From JAFTYO01 sp045644765 (GTDB taxonomy: Bacteria; Pseudomonadota; Alphaproteobacteria; RF32; CAG-239): 9,990 nucleotides of DNA. The notes beneath the pieces are model-generated. The model saw only the letters and a program-made list of their open reading frames with translations, was not told the origin of the DNA and made no database searches. The stretch spans positions 1-9,990 of the forward strand of contig JAZRHM010000012.1 of the NCBI GenBank assembly GCA_045644765.1, in the 5' to 3' direction. Shown one piece after another: positions 1 to 7,093 of the stretch. The position numbers and the translations under genes are program-made. Each line of letters begins with the position of its first letter. Within the stretch, counting starts at the first letter, position 1.

Positions 1-3
1 GAT

Positions 4-121
4 GAACTGGTGGCTCTTGCAAAGGTGTCCCACCCGATCCCATTCCGAACTCGGTCGTTAAACCCTTTAGCGCCTATGGTACTTTGTCTTAAGGCACGGG
101 AGAGTCGGTCGCCGCCAGTTC
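4..121 (+). rRNA. rrf: 5S ribosomal RNA
   Basis: The sequence carries the conserved 5S core (CCCGATCCCATTCCGAACTC) and the GGTACT...GGGAGAGTCGGTCGCCGCCAG 3' half. The ends form helix I: positions 5-14 pair with 111-120, and G4 can pair with C121, which sets the boundaries at about 118 nt, a normal 5S length. This is the last gene of an rRNA operon whose 23S gene would lie upstream of the window. The sequence is proteobacterial and most like alphaproteobacterial 5S genes from memory, but the exact taxon cannot be fixed from 5S alone. Confidence 0.96.
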
Positions 122-155
122 TTCTATCTTCTATCCCCTTTCATTCTTATTTATC

Positions 156-186
156 AACCCCCTCCTACCTAGGAGGGGTTTCTTTA
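156..186 (+). terminator. rRNA operon terminator
   Basis: A strong GC-rich hairpin lies 35 nt after the 5S gene: AACCCCCTCCT (156-166) pairs with AGGAGGGGTT (171-180) with one bulged C and a four-base loop, followed by a T-rich stretch. It separates rRNA transcription from the effector/capsid locus downstream. Confidence 0.85.
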
Positions 187-361
187 TATTACTTGATTTG
201 TCCGCTATCAGTTAAAAACTATTATCAAATGTTATAACTTAATCAGATGATTCTTTGACAATTTATGACCAATCAAAAAGGACTGGAAGTTATATTTTTA
301 TAAGCGAAAAAAAGTTAATATAATAGATTATAATTTTTTTTGAATATGTTAATAAATATAA

Positions 362-401
362 TAAGACATTTTAATACAAAGTAAGACATTGTAATACAAA
401 A
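362..401 (+). repeat. tandem 20-bp direct repeat, two copies plus degenerate half
   Basis: TAAGACATTTTAATACAAAG (362-381) is followed directly by TAAGACATTGTAATACAAAA (382-401), which differs at only two positions. A degenerate continuation starts at 402 with TAGGACAAAATAATG, and a further GGACATTTT occurs at 419-427. The copies are upstream of the candidate promoter, so they could be binding sites for a regulator. In such AT-rich DNA, chance or slippage duplication is also possible. Confidence 0.5.
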
Positions 402-416
402 TAGGACAAAATAATG

Positions 417-446
417 TTGGACATTTTTGTAAAAAAGACGTAATAA
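417..446 (+). promoter_or_regulatory. candidate sigma70-type promoter for first effector
   Basis: TTGGAC (417-422) and TAATAA (441-446) are separated by 18 bp. A transcript from here would run through both hairpins (478-512, 516-552) before reaching the effector start at 580. The AT-rich context makes weak promoter matches common, so this is tentative. Confidence 0.35.
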
Positions 447-477
447 AATAAGTAGAATAGCGAAGTTAGTTTGTGAT

Positions 478-512
478 AGACGTTGTAATCAAAAATTATA
501 GCGTCTTTTTTT
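478..512 (+). terminator. terminator-like hairpin 1 before first effector
   Basis: AGACGTTGTAAT (478-489) pairs over 12 bp, including two G-U pairs, with ATTATAGCGTCT (495-506) around a CAAAA loop, and runs into seven T residues. It has the form of an intrinsic terminator. No gene on this strand ends between the 5S gene and this point, so it may act as an attenuator in the effector leader. Confidence 0.65.
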
Positions 513-515
513 ATC

Positions 516-552
516 GGTTTTTGGGATATTTATATCTTAAAAACCTTTTTTT
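516..552 (+). terminator. terminator-like hairpin 2 before first effector
   Basis: GGTTTTTGGGATA (516-528) pairs with TATCTTAAAAACC (533-545), 13 bp with two G-U pairs and a four-base loop, followed by seven T residues ending 27 nt before the ATG at 580. It is weaker in GC than the shared GGTCGTGA hairpins but occupies the same place relative to its gene. Confidence 0.55.
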
Positions 553-579
553 ATATTTATTTTATGAAAGGAAAACAAT

Positions 580-1320
580 ATGTCAAATTTTGATAAAAAT
601 TTAAAAGCAATAGATCAAGTAAAACGTTTAACTAAAGAAGCAAAAAAATTTTATGGATCAAGTTATAATCCAAGTACTTTATATCCTCCAAGAGATACAA
701 AGTTTTTACTTGATGAAGAATATATTCCGTTTGATTTTGAAAATGAACCTCAAAATAGTTCTTTATATAATGAATATATGAGGGTTAGAACTCTTAAGGA
801 TCCTTTTGAGGGAACTCAAGAAGATGTGAATATTAGTGCTCAAACTACCCAAATGCCGGATAATGAACCTTATTTAGAGTTTGACGGAAGTAATTTAAAA
901 TGGATGGAAGATGGTGCAGAAAAATATAAATGGAAAGCAATGTCTGGAAGTCCGGATTATCAAAACAGAATGTATCAGGCGAGAAAAGGTCAAGGACCTT
1001 TGCCTGAAGGAGAATGGAATGTAAGACAAAGTCGAGCTCAACATTATGACAATGCCAGTGATTTTCAGAAGTTTGTAGGTCGTTTGGGTCGAGGTCAATG
1101 GCCCAACGGTACGGCAAGTTGGGGAAATCATAGAGTTTGGCTAGATCCTAGTGAAGATACATATACATATGGTCGTGGAGGACTGGCTATTCATGGTGGA
1201 AACTCTTTTGGTTCTAATGGTTGTATTGATCTTGAAAACGGTATGGATGATTTTAATGATAAATATTCTTCATACGGAAAAGATATGAGACTTAAAGTTA
1301 AGTATCCAAACAGTTTTTAA
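580..1320 (+). CDS. effector 1: shared N-terminal domain plus Tlde1/DUF2778 L,D-transpeptidase-like domain
   Basis: Residues 1-77 are the N-terminal domain shared by four proteins of this window (LYPPRDTKF at 34-42, EEYIPFDF at 46-53, YMRVR at 66-70). Residues ~97-246 look like the DUF2778/Tlde1 family: an N-terminal strand FDGSNLKW, SG plus GPLPEGEW (139-146), and a catalytic-type motif with H205, S212, G214 and C215 (AIHGG...SNGCIDL). The ten-residue His-Cys spacing matches my memory of Tlde1. Known Tlde1 proteins are type VI secretion effectors that act on peptidoglycan tetrapeptide stems in the target periplasm. There is no signal peptide, so export must use another route. The ATG at 580 has the ribosome site GAAAGGA upstream. 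Two membrane proteins follow and are candidate immunity proteins. The fold is well supported; the antibacterial role is inferred. Confidence 0.85.
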   Translation: MSNFDKNLKAIDQVKRLTKEAKKFYGSSYNPSTLYPPRDTKFLLDEEYIPFDFENEPQNSSLYNEYMRVRTLKDPFEGTQEDVNISAQTTQMPDNEPYLEFDGSNLKWMEDGAEKYKWKAMSGSPDYQNRMYQARKGQGPLPEGEWNVRQSRAQHYDNASDFQKFVGRLGRGQWPNGTASWGNHRVWLDPSEDTYTYGRGGLAIHGGNSFGSNGCIDLENGMDDFNDKYSSYGKDMRLKVKYPNSF

Positions 1321-1421
1321 TTTATTTAACAATATATTGCCGTAATGATTTGTTATATCTCTCTGGTTGTAATGTCTATAAATATACAGCAATTATTTAC
1401 AACTAATGGTTTATTTTATGC

Positions 1422-1450
1422 TTGACTTCTATTTTTAATTGATGTATATA
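1422..1450 (+). promoter_or_regulatory. promoter for the two membrane (immunity-like) genes
   Basis: TTGACT (1422-1427) and TATATA (1445-1450) are separated by the optimal 17 bp, about 35 bp before the start at 1487 and in the only long gap between effector 1 and these genes. It would let the downstream pair be made without the effector transcript, as expected for immunity genes. Confidence 0.55.
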
Positions 1451-1486
1451 ACAAAATATATGTTAAATTAAAGAAGGATGTATTTA

Positions 1487-1813
1487 ATGAAAAGAAGTAT
1501 TAATCTCATGTTAAATGCCTTAATGTGCTTAATGTTGGGAGTGGAAATTTTGATGGTTTTATCCGATGTTTTCGGTTCGATAATTGAAATATTATCGTCA
1601 GGAAGTTATAAATATCATAATTTTACTCAGTGGTACATGTTTAATCAGTCAAATGTTTTGTTTTCAATATGCATTTTTATTATGGCTGTTATTTCCGTAT
1701 TAAGTTTGTATTTTTCATACAAGCATTTCAAAACGGATAAACTTAAAGCAATTTTGATTATGATTATTCCTTTGCTGCTTTATAATGTATTTGTATTTAT
1801 AAATTTGAGATAG
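1487..1813 (+). CDS. three-helix membrane protein, candidate immunity protein A for Tlde1-like effector
   Basis: A 108-residue hydrophobic protein with helices at about 8-30, 57-77 and 86-106. An ATG also exists nine bases upstream at 1478, but AGAAGG (1472-1477) abuts it; the ATG at 1487 has proper spacing and was chosen. The protein is paralogous to its downstream neighbour: FTQW at 46-49 after helix 1, a YFSYKHF segment after helix 2, and LKAIL entering helix 3. Its position after a peptidoglycan-targeting effector suggests an inner-membrane immunity protein acting on the periplasmic side. A holin-like role is less likely given the two diverged copies, the separate promoter and no adjoining lysis genes. 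I do not recognise the family. Confidence 0.75.
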   Translation: MKRSINLMLNALMCLMLGVEILMVLSDVFGSIIEILSSGSYKYHNFTQWYMFNQSNVLFSICIFIMAVISVLSLYFSYKHFKTDKLKAILIMIIPLLLYNVFVFINLR

Positions 1814-1840
1814 TTATATGATTTTTATCGGAGATGGAAT

Positions 1841-2170
1841 ATGAGAAAAACAATTGAAAAATATTTTTTAAGAGCATTTTGGTTTTTAGAAATGTTGTGT
1901 GCTTTAGTTATATTTATAGTTGATGGTATAGAACTTATAAACTTTAATTCGTTTGAATATTATAGTTTTACTCAATGGCCTTGGTTTTATGAAGATAAAA
2001 TTGTTTTTGTGAGGTTTTCTTTGAGCTTGCTTGTAATATGTTTTTTGAGTATAGGGTATTCATATCGTTATGTTAGGAAAAATATACTTAAGGCGTTGCT
2101 CATTGGGGGATTGCCGACATTAATTGTTGTATGTATGACATTACTTATTAAAGCGAATATGAATATATAG
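1841..2170 (+). CDS. three-helix membrane protein, candidate immunity protein B (paralogue of A)
   Basis: A 109-residue protein starting 27 bp after its paralogue, with GGAG at 1830-1833 seven bases before the ATG. Predicted helices are at about 12-32, 55-75 and 84-104. It shares with protein A the loop motif FTQW (43-46), the YSYRYV segment after helix 2 and the LKALLI start of helix 3, but is otherwise well diverged. This looks like an old tandem duplication that kept both copies. Duplicated, diverging immunity genes are common in polymorphic toxin loci, where they can guard against toxin variants. The role is inferred from context only. Confidence 0.75.
   Translation: MRKTIEKYFLRAFWFLEMLCALVIFIVDGIELINFNSFEYYSFTQWPWFYEDKIVFVRFSLSLLVICFLSIGYSYRYVRKNILKALLIGGLPTLIVVCMTLLIKANMNI
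2135..2163 (+). promoter_or_regulatory. weak promoter candidate for the head module
   Basis: ATGACA (2135-2140) and TATGAA (2158-2163) lie 17 bp apart at the very end of the second membrane-protein gene, upstream of the hairpin at 2212-2251. It could start transcription towards the portal gene. The match is imperfect and the context AT-rich, so confidence is low. Confidence 0.25.
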
Positions 2171-2211
2171 TTTAATGTGAGAAAATAGCTGCTGATCAGA
2201 GAAAAATTAGT

Positions 2212-2251
2212 TGGTCGTAAAAGTGTGTAGTTACTTTTACGACTATTTTTT
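2212..2251 (+). terminator. GGTCGT-family hairpin before portal gene
   Basis: GTCGTAAAAGT (2214-2224) pairs perfectly over 11 bp with ACTTTTACGAC (2233-2243), extended by G-U and T-A pairs, with an 8-nt loop and six T residues. It could end transcription of the membrane-protein genes, but it sits only 26 nt before the portal ATG. The stem is related to those at 7049, 7944 and 9746. Confidence 0.75.
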
Positions 2252-2277
2252 AATTTAAAATTCTAAAAGGAAAAAAT

Positions 2278-4062
2278 ATGTTTGAATATGTAAATGAAAA
2301 AGAATCTCCAAAAATAAAATTAAGCACAGAGCAAAAAGCAAAAGTAGCCCAGCATATTGGTGAATTATTTTCAGCTTGGGATGATGTCCGTTCTAAGCAA
2401 AAAAATATAGCAGATCTTTTGCGTTCTGAAATTTATTTAGATGAAAGAAAGAAAATTTATAATGATGGCGATGATGTTTGGAAATCAGATATTCATTTAA
2501 ATAAGATATATTCACTGTTTCAGACGCAACAAGCATATATTTGGGAAAATATTTATTCTAATATTGAAAATTTGTTTGATGTAGAAGGAGTTGATGAAGT
2601 TTCTTCTCAAACAGCAAATCTGCAAAAAGAAAAACTTGTTAATACGTTTTATAAAATAGGATTACAGCGAAAACTGGATATGGCTGTAGAACACTTGGGA
2701 AGTGTCGGTGAGATGTGCTTGTTTATCAGTTGGAACAAAAAATATAAACAAGTTAGACGTCCTTTAGATTTGATTAAAAATGATTATGGATTGCCTGTTT
2801 TAAGACAAGGAACTCTCGGTATTTTTAATCAGGAAATATATAATGGGGCTAATGTTGAAGCAATTAATCCGCTTAATTTAGTGTTTGATCCGAGAGTAAA
2901 TCCGGAAGATAGTGCAAAATGGGATGCTTGCGGTAAAATTATAAAATCATGGGAAACTTATTCTACCATTGCTTCTAATAAGTTGTTTAATTTAAGTAAG
3001 CCAGAGTTAGATGTAATAAAGGAAATGCTTGCTAATCCAAGTAATGATAAAGATAAACCTGAAACGCAAAAAATTGAAGATATAGTCGATAATGATAGAA
3101 TTGAAGTTTTACAATATTGGGGAGACTATACTACGGAAGATGGTACAGTTCTTAAAAACTGGCATATTGTAGTGATTGCGCGTCGATATGTGGCTATGTT
3201 TGAGCATAATCGTTGGATAATAAATCCGATTATCAATATGGCTTTATTTAGAGATGTGACTAGCAAAAGAGGAATTCCGGAGTTATGGTCGATTTATGAT
3301 CTTTGTAAAGAACAAGAAAATAAAGTAAATTTACAAAACGATGCTCAAAGCTTAAATCTTAACCCTCCAGCCTATGCTCCGGAGGGATTTTTTAAAGAAA
3401 ATAAGGTGAAATTATTTCCGGGAAAGCAAGTTGAATATAAACAAGGTTTGGAAGATCCCAGTGCTATTATAAAAATGAGTTTTCCTCTAATTAAAAACGA
3501 GGATATTATTCAATATTATGATAGTACAGCATCTAATGTATCAGGTATATTTCCAAATATGCAAGGGCAACAAGAAGCAAGAAGTGTTACAGCAACCGAA
3601 ATTAACGTTAAGGTGCAAGGACAAACAACCAGGTTATCTAAAACTCTTGATGCTATTAAACAAAATGTAATTGTACCGATGGTATCTAAAGTTGCCGAAT
3701 TAGAGGCAAATATGAAATTCGGTGATGAGCTTATTTCAGTTAATAGATTTGGGCAGAAAATTTTAGAAAGAGTAGGCGATGTTGTTCGTCAAGGTGATTA
3801 TGAATATAAATATACGGATAACACAGGTATTCAGAAAAAATTGATGCAAAATAATACATTAATACAAATTTTGACTCCAGTGTGGAATGATGTATCTGTA
3901 CCACTTAATAAATCTGAAATTGTTAAAGATGCATTAAATAATGCCGGTTTTGAAAATACGGATAAATATTTTATCAATCAAAATCCTGCAGGAATGATGT
4001 CTACTTTGGGAAAAAACAATATACCTGACAATATGAGCGGTATATTGAAAAATAACTTTTAA
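2278..4062 (+). CDS. phage portal (head-tail connector) protein, podovirus type
   Basis: A 594-residue protein with the features of podovirus portals. It has an N-terminal helical region, a segment around residues 196-206 (NPLNLVFDPR) typical of the portal core, and a C-terminal stretch around 405-470 where ASNVSGIFPNMQGQQEARS leads into TATEI and a long helix ending NVIVPMV, the pattern of portal stem/crown regions. Portals form the dodecameric ring at one capsid vertex through which DNA is normally pumped. The ATG at 2278 follows AAAAGGA. Scaffold and capsid genes follow in the order seen in T7-like phages. No terminase gene precedes it, which is unusual. Length and motifs suggest an intact protein; the exact subfamily is not certain. 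Confidence 0.85.
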   Translation: MFEYVNEKESPKIKLSTEQKAKVAQHIGELFSAWDDVRSKQKNIADLLRSEIYLDERKKIYNDGDDVWKSDIHLNKIYSLFQTQQAYIWENIYSNIENLFDVEGVDEVSSQTANLQKEKLVNTFYKIGLQRKLDMAVEHLGSVGEMCLFISWNKKYKQVRRPLDLIKNDYGLPVLRQGTLGIFNQEIYNGANVEAINPLNLVFDPRVNPEDSAKWDACGKIIKSWETYSTIASNKLFNLSKPELDVIKEMLANPSNDKDKPETQKIEDIVDNDRIEVLQYWGDYTTEDGTVLKNWHIVVIARRYVAMFEHNRWIINPIINMALFRDVTSKRGIPELWSIYDLCKEQENKVNLQNDAQSLNLNPPAYAPEGFFKENKVKLFPGKQVEYKQGLEDPSAIIKMSFPLIKNEDIIQYYDSTASNVSGIFPNMQGQQEARSVTATEINVKVQGQTTRLSKTLDAIKQNVIVPMVSKVAELEANMKFGDELISVNRFGQKILERVGDVVRQGDYEYKYTDNTGIQKKLMQNNTLIQILTPVWNDVSVPLNKSEIVKDALNNAGFENTDKYFINQNPAGMMSTLGKNNIPDNMSGILKNNF

Positions 4063-4064
4063 TC

Positions 4065-4268
4065 ATGTTGGAATTAGTGGAATTAAGAGAGTTTCTATCT
4101 TCGGATAAGGGACGGTTGTTGTTATGCTACCTTACTGATTTTATGATAGAAACTTCAGTTAAATCTAATGCTAATTCTGAATGGATTAAAGGAATGGGCA
4201 TGCTTATAAATCATTTGAAAGAAATTGATCAAAAATGCCGTAATTTGAATGAATTAAACAGGAGATAA
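4065..4268 (+). CDS. small protein between portal and scaffold genes
   Basis: A 67-residue protein whose ATG lies two bases after the portal stop codon and whose end overlaps the ribosome site (AGGAG) of the scaffold gene, so translational coupling is likely. No strong ribosome site of its own is seen. The sequence is mainly helical in character, with a central TDFMIETSVKSN stretch and a polar, charged C-terminus; no membrane helix or signal peptide. Its place suggests a head-assembly helper or minor virion protein. I do not recognise the family. Confidence 0.7.
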   Translation: MLELVELREFLSSDKGRLLLCYLTDFMIETSVKSNANSEWIKGMGMLINHLKEIDQKCRNLNELNRR

Positions 4269-4272
4269 AAAT

Positions 4273-5259
4273 ATGAGTAAAAATGAAACATCAACACCTT
4301 TATCAGATGATAAAAAAGACACCTTTTCATCTTCAAAAACTATAGATAACTCATCTTTTATTGGTGAGCCAAATAGTTTAGATGAAAAGCCTTTAGTTAC
4401 AAAAGATGAAGCTGATGTGAAAAAAGAAAATGAGCTTATTTTTGGTAAGTTTAAGACCATTGAAGATGCTCACAAAAGTTATAAAGAAGCAGAAAAAGCC
4501 ATTACCAGATCGGCAGAACTGGAAAAACAGCTAAAACTTTATCAAGAAGAAGCCAAGCTTTATGAACAAGATAAAATTGCCCGTGATAATGGTTTTAATA
4601 GTCGGTTGGAAATGGCATTAAAAGAAGATGCATGGCATTATGAAGTTGATAATTATGCAATTGCAGCTTCACATTTTTTGCCGTCACAACAGCGTTTGGA
4701 AATTAAGACATTGATTGATAGATGTCATCGTTTGGGAGTAAAAGATGATTTGGCTCGTCTTAGAAGATATTTTACTCCCGAAATTGTGGCGATGGTTTCG
4801 CAAGATACAGCTATGTTTAAAAATTCTCGTATGCAAGAATATGAAGAAATGTTAAAACAAGACAAAAATGTTCGTAATAGCCGTAAATTGGGTGACTTTA
4901 AGCGTTTAAACACTAACTGGATTGATTCTGATGTGAAAAAAGAATTATTTGAGCAAGCTCTTGATGTTAGTGATGGAAATGTTGATCTTTTAAGTTTGAA
5001 AAAAATTGTTGAGAAAATAGAGGAAGATGCAATTTCTAGATATCTTAAAAAGAAGAATGTTCAACAAGAGACAACTTATTTGCAGAATTCTTTAGTTGAA
5101 CCAAACAGTAGTGAAACGCCTAAATCAAAAAAGAAAAAATGGCTTACCAAGGCTGAATATTACAAACTTTCGCCAAAAGAAGAAACTGAAAAATATGATT
5201 TGATTGTGGAGCAAGTAATGCTTGAAAAGAAAGGCTTGCTTCCACGTATGTTAACTTAA
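4273..5259 (+). CDS. capsid scaffolding (assembly) protein
   Basis: A 328-residue, highly charged protein located between portal and capsid genes. The segment at about 57-75 (FGKFKTIEDAHKSYKEAEK) matches the 'GKFK-s/t-hE-eL-xxSYxEaE' signature of T7-like scaffolding proteins, and leads into a coiled-coil-like stretch to about residue 105. The N-terminus is Ser/Thr/Asp-rich and probably disordered. The C-terminus has a basic patch (KSKKKKW, about 284-292) and a final helical segment, resembling the coat-binding end of known scaffolds. It would guide coat assembly into a prohead and leave or be degraded afterwards. The start has CAGGAG upstream. Confidence 0.82.
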   Translation: MSKNETSTPLSDDKKDTFSSSKTIDNSSFIGEPNSLDEKPLVTKDEADVKKENELIFGKFKTIEDAHKSYKEAEKAITRSAELEKQLKLYQEEAKLYEQDKIARDNGFNSRLEMALKEDAWHYEVDNYAIAASHFLPSQQRLEIKTLIDRCHRLGVKDDLARLRRYFTPEIVAMVSQDTAMFKNSRMQEYEEMLKQDKNVRNSRKLGDFKRLNTNWIDSDVKKELFEQALDVSDGNVDLLSLKKIVEKIEEDAISRYLKKKNVQQETTYLQNSLVEPNSSETPKSKKKKWLTKAEYYKLSPKEETEKYDLIVEQVMLEKKGLLPRMLT

Positions 5260-5288
5260 TTTATTAAATTTATGAAAGGAAAAATAAA

Positions 5289-6218
5289 ATGTCAGAAAAT
5301 GCAACAAATTTAAACAGACAAGGTGCTGAAATTATACCTGAAGTATGGTCCATGTCTTTGAGTAAAAAACTTGATAAATCAGGTGTGGGTATGAAAATTG
5401 TTAATAAAGTGTATGAACAAGATACTTCACATTATGGAGATACGGTTAATATTGGAGAGATTGGAGACGTTAATGTTGTTGATTATTCAGAAGATGTCGA
5501 AACCGGTGGTGTTACATATCAAAGAGTTGATACTAAAAATCAGCAACTTAAACTTGATCAAAGTAAAGCTTTTGGTGTGTTTATTTCAGATATAACAATG
5601 CGTCAATCCGGTCAACAAGATTTACAACGTAAATTTGAAGAACGTGCTAAAACTGCAATAGATTTAGCTAAAGATACTTATATTCTTTCGGCATTTTCCG
5701 AAATTCCGGAAGAAAATAAATTAACAGATGTAACTTTAACTCCGGATAATGCTTATAAATGTTTGGTATGGCTCGCTAAAACACTTAAAAACAACAATGC
5801 AATTCAGCAAGCAAATGATAAGGTATTTAAAACTAATCAGGCAGGAGCAGGTGAGGCTATGCCTTATGTTATTATAAATCCGGATGTGGAAGCTATTTTA
5901 TTACAATCTCCTGACTTTATCCATTCTACAAATGCCGGTGACAGAATTTTACGTGAAGGTTCAATAGGAACCATTGCCGGATTAGATGTGTTGGTTTCTA
6001 CAAACTTGCCTACAGTTGAAAATAAGGTTAATATTATGGCAGGTATCAACGAAGCTATTGCTTATGTTGGTAATGTGTCAAATATTGAAGGTATTCGCGA
6101 TGATAAATTTTTTGGTACTAATGTCAGAGGATTGTATGTTTACGGTATGAAAGTTATCTTACCAAAAGCTTTGGCAGGTATGACTGTTGATGTATCGTCA
6201 GTAAATTCTATGGTATAA
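5289..6218 (+). CDS. major capsid protein (HK97-fold, T7/P22-like podovirus group)
   Basis: A 309-residue coat protein. The N-terminal part (IIPEVWSMSLSKKLDKS at about 16-32, then GDTVNIGEIGDVNV) and the LKLDQSKAFGVFISDI strand-helix segment at about 88-103 match the pattern of coat proteins in short-tailed phages. The segment PYVIINPDVEAILLQSPDF and the following GTIAGLDVLVSTNLP are typical of the HK97-fold A domain. It has no obvious protease-cleaved delta domain, in keeping with a separate scaffold. Somewhat short against the T7 coat (about 345 residues) but apparently complete. The ribosome site and start (ATGAAAGGAAAAATAAAATG) closely resemble those of effector 1. Confidence 0.87.
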   Translation: MSENATNLNRQGAEIIPEVWSMSLSKKLDKSGVGMKIVNKVYEQDTSHYGDTVNIGEIGDVNVVDYSEDVETGGVTYQRVDTKNQQLKLDQSKAFGVFISDITMRQSGQQDLQRKFEERAKTAIDLAKDTYILSAFSEIPEENKLTDVTLTPDNAYKCLVWLAKTLKNNNAIQQANDKVFKTNQAGAGEAMPYVIINPDVEAILLQSPDFIHSTNAGDRILREGSIGTIAGLDVLVSTNLPTVENKVNIMAGINEAIAYVGNVSNIEGIRDDKFFGTNVRGLYVYGMKVILPKALAGMTVDVSSVNSMV

Positions 6219-6232
6219 TATGTAGGATTATG

Positions 6233-6257
6233 GGCTCGGTATTTTGCCGAGCCTTTT
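6233..6257 (+). terminator. hairpin between capsid and glycine-zipper genes
   Basis: GGCTCGG (6233-6239) pairs with CCGAGCC (6247-6253) around a 7-nt loop and is followed by TTTT. It lies 14 nt after the coat stop codon and 21 nt before the next start. It probably terminates most capsid transcripts, letting coat protein be made in excess over the downstream gene. The stem sequence differs from the GGTCGT family. Confidence 0.7.
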
Positions 6258-6278
6258 AATTAAATAAGGAGAAATAAA

Positions 6279-6998
6279 ATGTCAAGTAGTGTGAAAGCAA
6301 AGCCACAGACCTTTGCAAGCGGATTATATGGCTCAGCTACAACTAATAAGAACGGTACAAGATATAATCCGTCAGATTTTGAAACTCAGTTAATTAATAT
6401 GACGAATACGTATATTCCGCAATATTTAGAACAAATGGTCAGCCCGAGTTATAATTCTGCTATTTTTCAGGCTCAAACAGACCAACGTAACAGATTAGCT
6501 AATCAAAGTTTTGAAAACAATGTGATAAATCCGTTAGCTACAAGAGGGTTGACAAGAGGTTCATCAATAAATCAGATGAGCAATCAGTTTGCCAACAAAT
6601 TAGCTGATTTGGAAGTTGATGCTATGGCAAATGAAGATGTAAGAAACTCTAATATATTGAATAACTTGTTTAATTATTATCAAATGCCATATGATATGAT
6701 GATGGGAATTTCTAACTATAGCAATAATCAATATCAACAAGCTTATAGAAATGCATTAGCTGAAGCGCAAATGAAAAATAAGGCCATGAATCAATGGGTA
6801 ACAGCTTTAAGCGGCGGTGCATATGGTATGGGGAATTTGCCAGCAGGTTATAATAAAACGGATAACAAAGATGAACAATCATCTGCGTCACAGTGGGGAA
6901 GTTTATTAGGTACAGGTGCCGGATATTATTTTGGAGGTCCTGCAGGGGCACAAGTCGGATCAATGATTGGAGGAAGCTTGGGTAATCTGTTTTCTTAA
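6279..6998 (+). CDS. glycine-zipper internal virion/ejection-like protein
   Basis: A 239-residue protein rich in Asn, Gln and Ala with long helical segments at about 35-175 and a glycine-zipper membrane-insertion type tail at 207-236 (repeated G/A spacing around GAGYYFGG and GGSLGNLF). Gln/Ala-rich helices with a hydrophobic glycine-rich segment directly after the coat gene recall internal core or ejection proteins of short-tailed phages, such as T7 gp14, which insert into the host envelope. There is no signal peptide. It is a reasonable candidate for the component that lets the particle breach a target membrane. AAGGAG is upstream of the ATG. Family assignment is by character and position, not by recognised homology. 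Confidence 0.65.
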   Translation: MSSSVKAKPQTFASGLYGSATTNKNGTRYNPSDFETQLINMTNTYIPQYLEQMVSPSYNSAIFQAQTDQRNRLANQSFENNVINPLATRGLTRGSSINQMSNQFANKLADLEVDAMANEDVRNSNILNNLFNYYQMPYDMMMGISNYSNNQYQQAYRNALAEAQMKNKAMNQWVTALSGGAYGMGNLPAGYNKTDNKDEQSSASQWGSLLGTGAGYYFGGPAGAQVGSMIGGSLGNLFS

Positions 6999-7048
6999 AA
7001 ATTCCGGTAAACTTTAATAAATATTTTGTTAATCGTTTAATTTTAATC

Positions 7049-7082
7049 GGTCGTGAGAGGTGAAACTTTCACGGCTACTTTT
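7049..7082 (+). terminator. GGTCGT-family hairpin before effector 2
   Basis: GGTCGTGAGAG (7049-7059) pairs with CTTTCACGGCT (7066-7076) over 11 bp including three wobble pairs, with a six-base loop, followed by ACTTTT. It ends 23 nt before the effector 2 ATG. The stem starts with the same GGTCGTGA as at 7944-7979 and 9746-9777. Confidence 0.6.
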
Positions 7083-7093
7083 ATATTAAAGAG

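Larger units (their letters stand above)
187..579 (+). other. AT-rich non-coding leader of effector/capsid locus
   Basis: No credible gene lies in this stretch on either strand. It holds two adjacent 20-bp direct repeats, a promoter-like pair near 417-446, and two consecutive hairpins with T-runs just before the first effector gene; these are annotated separately. I see no tRNA, integrase remnant or attachment-site duplication here. Confidence 0.6.

Noticed and set aside
10..237. 75-codon open frame at the start of the window
   Set aside because: It lies across the 5S rRNA gene and its terminator; the frame is open only by chance.
241..290. TTGACA at 255-260 as a promoter
   Set aside because: No -10-like hexamer is found at 16-18 bp downstream.
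1366..1403. Inverted repeat GTTGTAA/TTACAAC after effector 1
   Set aside because: Only seven AT-rich pairs around a loop of about 24 bases and no following T-run; not a convincing terminator.
1478..1489. Upstream ATG at 1478 for membrane protein A
   Set aside because: The AGAAGG ribosome site directly abuts this ATG, leaving no spacing, while the ATG at 1487 is nine bases away.
5398..5595. Open frame inside the major capsid gene, and the minus-strand open frames across the window
   Set aside because: All lie within well-supported + strand genes, lack ribosome sites and have no recognisable protein features.
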